A stretch of 64,000 nucleotides of DNA, taken from the NCBI RefSeq assembly GCF_024138395.1, contig NZ_JAMYDU010000011.1, forward strand, positions 1 through 64,000, given 5' to 3'. The translations under genes and the position numbers were made by a program. Below, piece by piece: positions 1-8,513 of this stretch (positions within the stretch are counted from its first letter, which is position 1; each line of letters opens with the position of its first letter). The notes beneath the pieces were generated by a model, which was not told where the DNA came from, ran no database searches, and saw only the letters and a list, made by a program, of their open reading frames with translations. This DNA comes from Pseudomonas mandelii. GTDB lineage: Bacteria > Pseudomonadota > Gammaproteobacteria > Pseudomonadales > Pseudomonadaceae.

Positions 1-122
1 TGCCCTGATGAAAAATCAGAGCGAATACCAGCCGACCTGAAGTTGCGGGGTTGTCCTGCAACATAGAATCTCCCACACTGGGTCAGCGTACGCCTGAGAG
101 AAATTGGTCGGCTGTCAGGTTG

Positions 123-149
123 TCTTCGCGGGCAAGCCTCGCTCCTACA
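123..149. repeat. Solitary REP half-site (class A)
   Basis: The sequence carries the core CGCGGGCAAGCCTCGCTCC also found in the paired REP elements elsewhere in the window. Here only one arm is present. It lies just before the dppA remnant, so it may mark the junction of the deletion that removed the rest of that gene. The 120 bases before it hold nothing I recognise. Confidence 0.7.
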
Positions 150-174
150 ATGAAGCGGTATGTCCCGCCCCTCG

Positions 175-356
175 CCACTCGATGCGAGCCAGCAGCGGGT
201 CAAACTGTACCAACAGGCACAGCAACTCTCGAGTAACAGGCGCCGATTACCGATTGCGAATTCGACAGTGTTCCAGTCACTGCGCAAGGAAGTCACCGAC
301 TTCAAGATCAGCCCTTTCGGCTTACTCCCTTCTATGGAGTGGGTATAAATAAGTAA
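175..356 (+). pseudogene. C-terminal remnant of a DppA-type binding protein
   Basis: The frame from about 181 reads LYQQAQQ, then STVFQSLRKEVTDFKISPFG, which matches the end of the intact DppA at 614-2239 (LYKQAQH and STVFQPMRNNVQDFKISPFG). The tract between the two motifs is scrambled and one codon shorter. After the SPFGL motif the remnant loses register by one base. Reading the next frame from 330 restores FYGVGINK and a stop at 354-356, where the intact gene ends FYGVSVSK. About 480 N-terminal codons are missing and a lone REP arm sits upstream. This is a decayed duplicate of the tandem dppA array, not a small gene. Confidence 0.8.
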
Positions 357-613
357 CACCAGGCGCCAACCCGGTGCGCCAAACGCCTCGGCTGCCCCTT
401 GCCGGTGCGCGATTTGCACCGTAAAAAACCTGCGCAAACGGTCAAATGCGCACGTATTTATACATATGCGACATTAAGGTACGTTCGTGCCACTGTTTAA
501 GGTTTGTGGCCATTCAGGATCTTGCATTGGGTATGGCCCCTGCATAAGTATCCGCAGGTCGACTCACGAGGTCGTCCTCTAATTCCAAAAATGACAACAA
601 TCATGAGGCCACC
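357..613 (+). other. Leader and upstream region of first dppA
   Basis: This 257-base gap holds a short GGCGC/GCGCC stem near 362-380 with no T-tract. It also has GGCCA/TGGCC and CCTGC/GCAGG stems between about 507 and 558. No convincing promoter was found by eye. A GAGG Shine-Dalgarno lies at 605-608, just before the first dppA start. Confidence 0.3.
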
Positions 614-2239
614 ATGCTTAAACACGCGGTCATTCCGTTTTTAGTCGGCGCAAGCTTATTAGCCAGCGCACCTTTCGCCGTCGCTGCGACTAACCTGGTG
701 TTTTGCTCCGAAGGGAGCCCGGCCGGTTTCGACCCTGGTCAGTACACCACCGGAACCGACTTCGACGCCTCTGCAGAAACCATGTTCAACCGCCTGACCC
801 AGTTCGAGCGCGGCGGCACCGCTGTTATTCCTGGCCTGGCGACCAAGTGGGACATCTCCGATGATGGCCTGACTTACACCTTCCACCTGCGTGATGGCGT
901 CAAGTTCCACACCACTCCGTACTTCAAGCCAACTCGTGAGTTCAACGCCGACGACGTGCTGTTCACCTTTAATCGAATGATTAACAAGGATGACCCGTTC
1001 CGTAAGGCGTACCCGACTGAATTCCCGTACTTCACCGACATGGGGATGGACACCAACATCACCAAGATCGATAAAGTCGACGACCATACCGTCAAGTTCA
1101 CCCTCAAAGAAGTTGATGCCGCGTTCATTCAGAACATGGCCATGAGTTTCGCCTCGATCCAGTCCGCCGAGTACGCTGCCCAGCTGCTCAAGGAAGGCAA
1201 AGCCGCCGACATCAACCAGAAGCCGGTCGGTACTGGCCCGTTTGTGTTCAAGAGCTACCAGAAAGACTCCAACATCCGCTACACCGGGAACAAGGACTAC
1301 TGGAAGCCTGACGATGTGAAGATCGACAACCTGATCTTCGCCATCACCACCGACCCGTCGGTGCGTATTCAGAAGCTGAAAAAAAACGAGTGCCAGATCA
1401 CTCTGTTCCCACGTCCGGCCGACTTGAAGGCGCTGAAGGAAGACAAAACGCTGAAGGTGCCTGACCAGGCTGGTTTCAACCTGGGCTACATCGCCTACAA
1501 CGTGATGGACAAGATCAAGGGCAGCGATCAGCCGAACCCGATGGCCCAGTTGAAAGTGCGTCAGGCACTGGACATGGCCGTCAACAAACAGCAGATCATC
1601 GACTCGGTTTACCAGGGCGCCGGCCAACTGGCGGTCAACGCCATGCCACCGACCCAATGGTCTTATGACACCACCATCAAGGATGCGCCGTACAACCCTG
1701 AGAAAGCCAAAGAGCTGCTCAAGGAAGCCGGCATCAAGGAAGGCACCGAGATCAACCTCTGGGCGATGCCGGTTCAGCGTCCGTACAACCCGAACGCCAA
1801 GCTGATGGCCGAAATGCTGCAGTCCGACTGGGCGAAGATCGGTATCAAGGCCAAGATCGTGACCTATGAGTGGGGCGAGTACATCAAGCGCTCCAAGGGC
1901 GGCGAAAACGGCGCGATGCTGATTGGCTGGAGCGGCGACAATGGTGACCCGGATAACTGGCTCAACGTGCTGTTCGGTTGCGACTCGTTGCAGGGCAACA
2001 ACTTCTCCAAATGGTGCGACAAGAAGTTCGACGGCATCGTTAAAGAAGCCAAGCGCACGACTGATCAGGCCAAGCGCACTGAACTGTACAAACAGGCGCA
2101 ACACGTCCTCAAAGATGCCGTTCCAATGACACCTATCGCTCACTCGACGGTGTTCCAACCCATGCGCAACAACGTGCAGGACTTCAAGATCAGCCCGTTT
2201 GGCTTGAACTCCTTCTACGGCGTCAGCGTCAGCAAATAA
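614..2239 (+). CDS. dppA: Dipeptide ABC transporter substrate-binding protein (DppA family, paralogue 1)
   Basis: This is a periplasmic solute-binding protein of 541 residues in the SBP_bac_5 (DppA/OppA) family, which delivers di- or tripeptides to the DppBCDF transporter. The first ~24 residues form a Sec signal peptide ending FAVAA. The mature start carries CSEGSPAGFDPGQYTT, the usual opening of Pseudomonas DppA proteins, and GWSGDNGDPDNWL lies near the C-terminus. The start follows GAGG at 605-608. A strong terminator follows, so the gene is probably a transcript of its own within a tandem array. It is very similar to the next gene. In PAO1 the equivalent place holds dppA1/dppA2-type paralogues, and I cannot say which one this is. 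Ligand preference is unknown. Confidence 0.93.
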   Translation: MLKHAVIPFLVGASLLASAPFAVAATNLVFCSEGSPAGFDPGQYTTGTDFDASAETMFNRLTQFERGGTAVIPGLATKWDISDDGLTYTFHLRDGVKFHTTPYFKPTREFNADDVLFTFNRMINKDDPFRKAYPTEFPYFTDMGMDTNITKIDKVDDHTVKFTLKEVDAAFIQNMAMSFASIQSAEYAAQLLKEGKAADINQKPVGTGPFVFKSYQKDSNIRYTGNKDYWKPDDVKIDNLIFAITTDPSVRIQKLKKNECQITLFPRPADLKALKEDKTLKVPDQAGFNLGYIAYNVMDKIKGSDQPNPMAQLKVRQALDMAVNKQQIIDSVYQGAGQLAVNAMPPTQWSYDTTIKDAPYNPEKAKELLKEAGIKEGTEINLWAMPVQRPYNPNAKLMAEMLQSDWAKIGIKAKIVTYEWGEYIKRSKGGENGAMLIGWSGDNGDPDNWLNVLFGCDSLQGNNFSKWCDKKFDGIVKEAKRTTDQAKRTELYKQAQHVLKDAVPMTPIAHSTVFQPMRNNVQDFKISPFGLNSFYGVSVSK

Positions 2240-2245
2240 GGTTTG

Positions 2246-2281
2246 GCAACGGCGACGTCATTCACGTCGCCGTTGCTTTAT
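2246..2281 (+). terminator. Intrinsic terminator after first dppA
   Basis: A 12-bp perfect stem (GCAACGGCGACG with CGTCGCCGTTGC) encloses a 7-base loop and is followed by TTTAT. It starts 6 bases after the dppA stop. Confidence 0.88.
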
Positions 2282-2292
2282 CTGCCGAGAAA

Positions 2293-2515
2293 GTAGGAAT
2301 TACCTGACAGCTAAATCCGCCGCGTACCGCAGCAGAGGTTTAGGACGCGTCGCCTTTTCCTACGAGTCTTTCAGACTCTACACATTTACTGCCAGACCCA
2401 CGGCTCATACCGTCGGGATCTGACCAGTTCATGCGTGGGCTCTCGGTAATCGCTGCACGCGATGGTTTGAGATCAATGAAGCCTCAGCGTCCCTGAACGG
2501 GACGGGCTCATTGAT
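2293..2515 (+). ncRNA. Structured leader or independent RNA upstream of second dppA
   Basis: The 301-base gap between the two dppA genes is dense in complementary arms. They are GTAGGAA 2293-2299 with TTCCTAC 2357-2363, enclosing CTAAA(T)CC 2311-2318 with GGTTTAG 2337-2343. A hairpin GAGTCT-TTC-AGACTC at 2364-2378 abuts the first. Then come CCCACG 2397-2402 with CGTGGG 2434-2439, and ATCGC/GCGAT at 2449-2463. Last is a long stem 2472-2479 with 2508-2515 that continues inward to CGTCCC/GGGACG at 2488-2504. The last stem ends 15 bases before the AGGGA ribosome site. The segment lies beyond the upstream terminator, so it is likely a 5' leader of the second dppA or a separate small RNA. I recognise no known family. 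Confidence 0.4.
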
Positions 2516-2540
2516 AAAACACTAAACAAGAGGGAGTGTC

Positions 2541-4142
2541 ATGCGCCATACCTTGGTTTTATCCGCATTGCTGGGCACCGGCCTGCTGGCCGTCACTTCC
2601 ATTAGCCAGGCCGCCAGTAACAGCCTGGTGTTCTGCTCCGAAGGCAGCCCGGCGGGTTTCGACACCGCGCAATACACCACGGCAACCGATAACGATGCCG
2701 CCGAGCCGCTGTACAACCGATTGGCAGAGTTTGAAAAAGGCGCCACCAACGTCGTACCGGGCCTGGCCACCAGCTGGGATATTTCCGAGGACGGCCTCAA
2801 GTACACTTTTCACCTGCGCGAAGGGGTGAAATTTCACACCACCAAATACTTCACCCCGACCCGCGATTTCAACGCCGATGACGTGCTGTTCACCTTCAAT
2901 CGCATGCTCGATCCGCAGCAACCTTTCCGAAAGGCTTATCCAACCGAGTTCCCGTATTTCAACGGGATGAGCCTGAACAAGAACATCGCCAAGGTCGAGA
3001 AGACCGGGCCGCTGACCGTGGTGATGACGCTCAACAGCGTCGACGCCGCCTTCATCCAGAACATCGCCATGAGCTTCGCCGCGATCCTCTCCGCCGAATA
3101 CGCCGACCAGTTATTGGCCTCCGGCAAGCCGAGCGAGATCAACCAGAAGCCGATCGGTACTGGCCCGTTCGTGTTCAAGAGCTACCAGAAAGATTCCAAC
3201 ATCCGTTACAGCGGCAACAAGCAGTACTGGGACCCGAGCCGGGTCAAGCTCGACAACCTGATTTTCGCCATCAACACCGACGCCTCGGTGCGCGTGCAGA
3301 AGCTCAAGGCCAATGAATGCCAGATCACCCTGCACCCGCGCCCGGCCGATGTGACCGCGCTGAAAAACGATCCGAAACTGCAACTGATCGAGAAACCCGG
3401 GTTCAACCTCGGTTACATCGCCTATAACGTACGGCACAAACCGTTCGACCAGCTCGAAGTGCGCCAGGCGCTGGACATGGCGGTGAACAAGCAAGGCATT
3501 CTCAACGCCGTCTATCAAGGCGCCGGTCAACTGGCGCAAAACGCCATGCCGCCGACCCAATGGTCCTACGACGACACCATCAAAGACGCCGCCTACAACC
3601 CGGAAAAAGCCAAGGAGCTGCTCAAGGCTGCCGGTGTGAAGGAAGGCACCGAAATCACCCTCTGGGCGATGCCGGTTCAGCGTCCGTACAACCCCAATGC
3701 CAAGTTGATGGCCGAAATGCTTCAGGCGGATTGGGCGAAGATCGGCCTCAAGGTCAAGATCGTCAGCTACGAATGGGGCGAGTACATCAAACGCACCAAG
3801 AACGGCGAACACGACATCAGCCTGATCGGCTGGACCGGTGACAATGGTGACCCGGACAACTGGCTCGGCACGCTGTACAGCTGCGATGCCATTGGCGGCA
3901 ACAACTACTCGATGTGGTGTGATCCGGCTTACGACAAGCTGATCAAGCAGGCCAAGGTCGTCACCGATCGTGACCAGCGCACCGTGCTCTACAAACAGGC
4001 GCAACAGTACCTCAAGCAGCAGGTGCCGATCACGCCGGTCGCCCACTCGACGGTCAACCAGCCGTTGAGCGCCAAAGTTGAAGGATTCAAGGTGAGTCCT
4101 TTCGGCCGTAACGTGTTCTCGGGCGTCAGTATCGACCAATAA
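2541..4142 (+). CDS. dppA: Dipeptide ABC transporter substrate-binding protein (DppA family, paralogue 2)
   Basis: A 533-residue periplasmic SBP_bac_5 protein, predicted to bind short peptides for DppBCDF. It has a Sec signal peptide of about 24 residues ending ISQAA, then CSEGSPAGFDTAQYTT. It has the same overall architecture as the preceding paralogue, with long shared stretches such as MPPTQWSYD and AMPVQRPYNPNAKLMAEML, so the two arose by tandem duplication. ATG follows AGGGA at 2531-2535. Position directly before the OpdP-like porin matches dppA3 (PA4500) of PAO1. The upstream leader is unusually structured. Downstream there is an inverted repeat but no T-tract. Confidence 0.93.
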   Translation: MRHTLVLSALLGTGLLAVTSISQAASNSLVFCSEGSPAGFDTAQYTTATDNDAAEPLYNRLAEFEKGATNVVPGLATSWDISEDGLKYTFHLREGVKFHTTKYFTPTRDFNADDVLFTFNRMLDPQQPFRKAYPTEFPYFNGMSLNKNIAKVEKTGPLTVVMTLNSVDAAFIQNIAMSFAAILSAEYADQLLASGKPSEINQKPIGTGPFVFKSYQKDSNIRYSGNKQYWDPSRVKLDNLIFAINTDASVRVQKLKANECQITLHPRPADVTALKNDPKLQLIEKPGFNLGYIAYNVRHKPFDQLEVRQALDMAVNKQGILNAVYQGAGQLAQNAMPPTQWSYDDTIKDAAYNPEKAKELLKAAGVKEGTEITLWAMPVQRPYNPNAKLMAEMLQADWAKIGLKVKIVSYEWGEYIKRTKNGEHDISLIGWTGDNGDPDNWLGTLYSCDAIGGNNYSMWCDPAYDKLIKQAKVVTDRDQRTVLYKQAQQYLKQQVPITPVAHSTVNQPLSAKVEGFKVSPFGRNVFSGVSIDQ

Positions 4143-4159
4143 CCGATTAGCCAAAACGC

Positions 4160-4181
4160 TGAGGGCGGAATTCCGCCCTCA
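4160..4181. repeat. Perfect 22-bp palindrome after second dppA
   Basis: TGAGGGCGGAATTCCGCCCTCA is an exact inverted repeat (half shown: TGAGGGCGGAA) starting 18 bases after the stop. ACGCT and AGCGT flank it and could lengthen the stem. No U-tract follows, so it may be an mRNA 3'-end stabiliser or a weak terminator. Confidence 0.5.
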
Positions 4182-4219
4182 CGCAAGCGTATTGCCGTAA
4201 TTCGCCAATCCGGCCTATA

Positions 4220-4231
4220 GCAAACGTTTGC
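4220..4231. promoter_or_regulatory. LacI-type palindrome in the opdP promoter region
   Basis: GCAAACGTTTGC is a perfect 12-bp palindrome about 85 bases before opdP. Its core AAACGTTT is shared with the FruR/Cra-type site at 33612-33623 in this window. It overlaps a weak -10 candidate TATAGC at 4216-4221 with TTGCCG at 4192-4197, where a repressor would block transcription. Function is inferred only. Confidence 0.4.
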
Positions 4232-4314
4232 GATGCCTGCATGAGTTCTAACCAAATAGTCGGATCACCGAAAAAGACCGGCATTAAAAAAAAAGAAAGT
4301 AAGGAGCTTCACCC

Positions 4315-5748
4315 ATGAAACTGAGCAGCACCGCGTTATTGGCCTTGGCCATCAGCAGCGTGACCGCCACGGCTTACGCAGAACCTCAGAGCCAGGCGTT
4401 CACCCCGGTTACCGTGAAAGAGAAAAGTGCTCAAAGCGAAGCGACCGGCTTTGTCGAAGGCCAATCGATCAGCGGCACCACGCGTAACTGGTATGCCAAC
4501 GAACAGTTCAAGCGGGGCGCCAAGCTCAACTACCGTCAGGGTGGTGAAACTCGCCAGACCGACCGTCGCATCAACTGGCTGCAAGGCACCATCCTCAAGT
4601 ACAACTCGGGCTTCACTGAAGGCACCGTGGGTTTCAGCACCGAAGTGGCGGCCTACAACGCCATCGCTCTGGATCGTGACCGCAAGGATCTGGCATCCAA
4701 TAACGGCGGCGCACCGGGCACCCGTTCTGGCGCGGGCAACAACCGTACTCTGACCGAAGAAGGTGGCGACGCCGTCGGCCAGTGGAGCAAGCTGGGCCTG
4801 GCCAACGTCAAGGCCCGTGTGTCTAACACCACCCTCACCGCCGGCCGCCAGAACTTCAGCAGCCCGATGGTCGACGTCATCGGTAACCGTGCGCTGCCTT
4901 CGAGCTTCCAGGGCGTGAGCCTGCACAGCGAAGAACTGGAAAACCTTAGCTTCGACCTCGGTACATTCGATCGCAATTCTCCGCGAACCGAACAAAGCCA
5001 GCGCAAGTTCCGCACCGAATACGCCAATGGCATCGTTGAAACCGATCACGTCAACACAGCCGGCATCACCTACACGCCATTTGCCAGCCTGACCACCAGC
5101 GTCTGGGCGACCCAGGCCGAAGACATCTGGAACCAGTACTACTTCGGCGCCAGTCATGTGCTGGGCGACAGCCAGGTTTTGAGCCTGACCACCGGCCTGA
5201 ACTACTACAAAACCCAGGAAGAAGGCAAAGCCCTCATCGGCAAGATCGACAACGACACCTACTCCCTGTCGTTCGGCCTGACTCACCAGGCTCACAGCCT
5301 GACCTTCTCCTATCAGGAAGTGAACGGTAACGAGTACTTCGACTACCTGCACGAAACCAACGGCATCTACCTGGCCAACTCCCTGCTGTCGGACTTCAAC
5401 GGCCCGAACGAGAAGTCCTTCCAGATCGCCTATGGCCTGAACATGGCCGAATACGGCGTGCCGGGCCTCAAGTTCAACATCTACCAGGCTCGCGGCTGGG
5501 GCATCGACGGCACTCACTACACCGGCAACGGCGGCGTGGCGGACAAGGGTTATGACGGTATCCAGAACCAGGATGGCGAACATCACTATGAATACGGCAT
5601 CGGTGCTTCGTATGCCGTACAGAGCGGCCCCCTCAAGGCCACCGCTATTCGCGCGACTTACACCGCACACCGTGCCAGTGAAAACCAGGCGGATGGCAGC
5701 CTTAACGAGTTCCGTCTCGTGACCACTATCCCGTTCAACATTTTGTAA
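4315..5748 (+). CDS. opdP: OprD-family outer-membrane porin, OpdP-like (dipeptide uptake)
   Basis: A 477-residue outer-membrane porin of the OprD substrate-specific family. The first ~22 residues are a Sec signal peptide ending TAYA. The mature protein opens with GFVEGQSISGTTRNWY, typical of OprD members, and the body alternates short beta-strand-like stretches and loops to a C-terminal FRLVTTIPFNIL ending in hydrophobic residues. AAGGAG precedes the ATG. It lies between two DppA-type proteins exactly as opdP (PA4501) does in PAO1. The PAO1 protein is linked to glycine-glutamate dipeptide and carbapenem entry. The role here is inferred from family and position. A good terminator follows. Confidence 0.9.
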   Translation: MKLSSTALLALAISSVTATAYAEPQSQAFTPVTVKEKSAQSEATGFVEGQSISGTTRNWYANEQFKRGAKLNYRQGGETRQTDRRINWLQGTILKYNSGFTEGTVGFSTEVAAYNAIALDRDRKDLASNNGGAPGTRSGAGNNRTLTEEGGDAVGQWSKLGLANVKARVSNTTLTAGRQNFSSPMVDVIGNRALPSSFQGVSLHSEELENLSFDLGTFDRNSPRTEQSQRKFRTEYANGIVETDHVNTAGITYTPFASLTTSVWATQAEDIWNQYYFGASHVLGDSQVLSLTTGLNYYKTQEEGKALIGKIDNDTYSLSFGLTHQAHSLTFSYQEVNGNEYFDYLHETNGIYLANSLLSDFNGPNEKSFQIAYGLNMAEYGVPGLKFNIYQARGWGIDGTHYTGNGGVADKGYDGIQNQDGEHHYEYGIGASYAVQSGPLKATAIRATYTAHRASENQADGSLNEFRLVTTIPFNIL

Positions 5749-5755
5749 AACGCAT

Positions 5756-5797
5756 GCCAGCGGCTGACTCATGATGAGTCGGCCGTCTGGCTTTTCT
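5756..5797 (+). terminator. Intrinsic terminator after opdP
   Basis: Arms GCCAG...CTGGC and GACTCAT...ATGAGTC form a long, slightly imperfect hairpin, followed by TTTTCTGTT. It separates opdP from the next dppA. Confidence 0.8.
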
Positions 5798-5823
5798 GTT
5801 CCACCGATTGCAGAGGGCTCTAG

Positions 5824-7419
5824 ATGAAAATGCTTCCCCTACGAGCGGCCATCGCTGCCGCGTTGCTGAGTGTCGCCGTTGGCGTCTCGGCCAAACCCTT
5901 GGTGGTCTGTACCGAAGCCAGTCCGGAAGGCTTCGACATGGTCCAGTACACGACTGCAGTCACAGCCGATGCGGTGGCCGAAACCATCTTCAATCGTCTG
6001 GCGGACTTCAAGCCCGGCACCACTGAAGTGATCCCGGCTCTGGCCGAGTCGTGGGACATCAGCGACGACGGTCTGACCTACACGTTCCACCTGCGCAAAG
6101 GCGTCAAGTTTCACACCACCGATTACTTCAAGCCGACCCGCGACATGAACGCCGACGACGTGGTCTGGAGCTTCCAGCGTCAACTGGACCCGAAACACCC
6201 ATGGCACAAACTGTCGAGTGTAGGTTTCCCGTACTTTGAAAGCATGGGCTTCAAAGAGCTGCTCAAAAGCGTCGAGAAAGTCGACGACAACACGGTCAAA
6301 TTCACCCTGACTCGCCGTGAAGCGCCGTTCCTGGCCGACATCGCCATGGCCTTCTCCTCGATCTACTCCGCCGAATACGCCGACCAGTTGCTCAAGGCCA
6401 ACAAGGCCGGCGACCTGAACAACAAGCCAATCGGCACCGGCCCGTTCGTCTTCCAGCGTTACGCCAAGGACGCTCAAGTCCGCTTCAAGGCCAACCCGGA
6501 CTATTTCCGCGGCAAACCACCAGCTGATTCGCTGATTCTGGCGATCGCCACCGACAACAACGTGCGCCTGCAGAAACTCAAGGCCAACGAATGCCAGATC
6601 GCGCTGTATCCGAAACCGGATGACATCCCGAGCATCAAGAAAGACACCAACCTGAAGGTTGATGAACTCAATGCGATGACCGTTTCGTACATCGCAATGA
6701 ACACCTCGCACAAGTACATGAGTGATGTGCGCGTGCGTAAAGCCATCGACATCGCCTTCGACAAGGCTGCGTACGTCAACGCGCTGTTCGGCAAAGGCAA
6801 TGCGACGGTGGCGGTCAATCCGTACCCGGACACCCTGCTGGGCTACAACCACAAATTGACCAACCCGCCGCGTGATCTGGACAAGGCTCGCGCCCTGCTC
6901 AAGGAAGCCGGCGTACCGGAAGGCACCACGTTTACCCTGTTCACCCGTAACGGCGGCGGCCCGACCAACCCGAACCCGATGCTCGGCGCGCAGATGATGC
7001 AGGCCGACCTGGCCAAGGTCGGGATCAAGGTCGATATTCGTGTCATGGAATGGGGCGAAATGCTCAAGCGCGCGAAAAACGGCGAGCACGATATGGTGTC
7101 CGCCGGTTGGGCTGGCGATAACGGCGACCCGGATAATTTCCTGACGCCTATGCTCAGTTGCGAAGCGGCCAAGAACGGCGAAAACTACGCTCGCTGGTGC
7201 AATGAAAAGTTCCAGGCACTGATCGACGAAGCACGGGCTAAAGTGAACCCGGACGAACGCACGGCGCTCTACGAACAGGCCCAGGCCATTTTCAATCAGG
7301 ACCAGCCGTGGATCAGCATGGCGCACACCCGTATGTTCACCGCGATGCGCACCAATGTAGAGGGCTATCACATTAGCCCCCTCACCACTAATAACTTCGC
7401 CACCACCCAGGTGAAGTAG
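5824..7419 (+). CDS. dppA: Dipeptide ABC transporter substrate-binding protein (DppA family, paralogue 3, first gene of dppABCDF)
   Basis: A 531-residue periplasmic peptide-binding protein with a ~23-residue Sec signal peptide (ends VGVSA), then CTEASPEGFDMVQYTT. It is more diverged from the two upstream paralogues than they are from each other: PDTLLGYNHKL replaces their MPPTQWSYD segment. ATG follows AGAGGG. It is immediately upstream of dppB, as dppA4 (PA4502) is in PAO1, and is probably the binding protein made with the permease. A stem without a T-tract separates it from dppB. Confidence 0.94.
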   Translation: MKMLPLRAAIAAALLSVAVGVSAKPLVVCTEASPEGFDMVQYTTAVTADAVAETIFNRLADFKPGTTEVIPALAESWDISDDGLTYTFHLRKGVKFHTTDYFKPTRDMNADDVVWSFQRQLDPKHPWHKLSSVGFPYFESMGFKELLKSVEKVDDNTVKFTLTRREAPFLADIAMAFSSIYSAEYADQLLKANKAGDLNNKPIGTGPFVFQRYAKDAQVRFKANPDYFRGKPPADSLILAIATDNNVRLQKLKANECQIALYPKPDDIPSIKKDTNLKVDELNAMTVSYIAMNTSHKYMSDVRVRKAIDIAFDKAAYVNALFGKGNATVAVNPYPDTLLGYNHKLTNPPRDLDKARALLKEAGVPEGTTFTLFTRNGGGPTNPNPMLGAQMMQADLAKVGIKVDIRVMEWGEMLKRAKNGEHDMVSAGWAGDNGDPDNFLTPMLSCEAAKNGENYARWCNEKFQALIDEARAKVNPDERTALYEQAQAIFNQDQPWISMAHTRMFTAMRTNVEGYHISPLTTNNFATTQVK

Positions 7420-7427
7420 ATAAGAAA

Positions 7428-7460
7428 CGCCCGGCATCGCTGACCCCAGCGCTGCCGGGC
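7428..7460 (+). other. Hairpin between dppA and dppB
   Basis: GCCCGGCA pairs with TGCCGGGC, with inner CGCT/AGCG pairing. There is no T-tract. In binding-protein operons such stems commonly protect the upstream message and raise its level above the membrane genes. That role is inferred here. Confidence 0.6.
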
Positions 7461-7492
7461 ACGCCTAACCGGCTGATGAGGTACACCACACG

Positions 7493-8503
7493 ATGTTTAG
7501 TTTTATTGCCCGCCGATTGGGGTTATTGATCCCCACGTTCTTCGGCATCACCTTGCTGACTTTCGCGTTGATTCGCATGATTCCTGGCGACCCCGTGGAA
7601 GTGATGATGGGCGAACGTCGGGTCGACCCCGAAATGCATGCCCAGGCAATGGAACGCCTTGGTCTGAACAAACCGCTGTATGCCCAATACCTGGACTACA
7701 TCGGCAAGTTGGCCCACGGCGACCTTGGTGAATCCCTGCGTACCCGTGAAAGCGTCTGGACCGAGTTCAGCTCTCTATTTCCCGCGACCCTGGAGCTGTC
7801 CATGGCCGCCCTGTTGTTCGCCGGCATCCTGGGCCTTCTGGCCGGGGTGATTGCGGCACTCAAACGAGGATCCCTGTTCGACCATGGGGTGATGGGCATC
7901 TCCCTGGCGGGATACTCGATGCCGATCTTCTGGTGGGGCCTGATTCTGATCATGTTCTTCTCGGTGAGCCTGGGCTGGACCCCGGTGTCCGGTCGGATCG
8001 ACCTGCTCTACGATATCGAGCCGCGCACCGGTTTCATGCTGATCGATACGCTGCTGGCCGATGACGTCGGGGCGTTTTTCGATGCCCTGCATCACCTGAT
8101 CCTGCCGGCCATCGTGCTCGGTACCATCCCGCTGGCAGTAATCGCGCGGATGACCCGTTCGTCGATGCTCGAAGTGCTGCGTGAAGACTACATCCGTACC
8201 GCCCGCGCCAAAGGCCTGTCGCCCTCGCGAGTGGTGTTCGTTCACGGCCTGCGTAACGCGCTGATTCCGGTACTGACCGTGGTCGGCCTGCAAGTCGGCA
8301 CGCTGCTGGCCGGCGCGGTCCTGACCGAAACCATTTTCTCCTGGCCCGGCATCGGCAAATGGCTGATCGAAGCCATTGGCGCACGGGACTATCCCGTGGT
8401 GCAGAACGGCATCCTGTTAATCGCCTGCCTGGTGATTCTGGTCAACTTCGTGGTGGACATCCTCTACGGCTTTGCCAACCCACGCATCCGTCATCAGCGC
8501 TGA
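7493..8503 (+). CDS. dppB: Dipeptide ABC transporter permease DppB
   Basis: Inner-membrane permease of 336 residues, one half of the channel of the dipeptide importer. The N-terminal helix and RMIPGDPVEVMMG segment are typical of DppB/OppB. The cytoplasmic coupling (EAA) loop is readable as EDYIRTARAKGLS followed by HGLRNALIP near residues 220-260. About six hydrophobic segments are visible. Its stop lies 10 bases before the preferred dppC start. A TGAGG ribosome site precedes the ATG with slightly long spacing. Confidence 0.95.
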   Translation: MFSFIARRLGLLIPTFFGITLLTFALIRMIPGDPVEVMMGERRVDPEMHAQAMERLGLNKPLYAQYLDYIGKLAHGDLGESLRTRESVWTEFSSLFPATLELSMAALLFAGILGLLAGVIAALKRGSLFDHGVMGISLAGYSMPIFWWGLILIMFFSVSLGWTPVSGRIDLLYDIEPRTGFMLIDTLLADDVGAFFDALHHLILPAIVLGTIPLAVIARMTRSSMLEVLREDYIRTARAKGLSPSRVVFVHGLRNALIPVLTVVGLQVGTLLAGAVLTETIFSWPGIGKWLIEAIGARDYPVVQNGILLIACLVILVNFVVDILYGFANPRIRHQR

Positions 8504-8513
8504 GATCAAGACC

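Noticed and set aside
160..348. A 62-codon gene near the left edge
   Set aside because: It is the decayed end of a dppA copy with a frameshift and a scrambled tract, not a functional small protein.
507..530. Sigma-54 promoter before the first dppA (TGGC...TTGCA)
   Set aside because: The distance between the GG and GC elements is about 14 bases instead of 10.
659..2158. Long minus-strand frames opposite the dppA, opdP, piuA and fru genes
   Set aside because: Their composition is the mirrored third-position bias of the sense genes, with no ribosome sites or recognisable domains.
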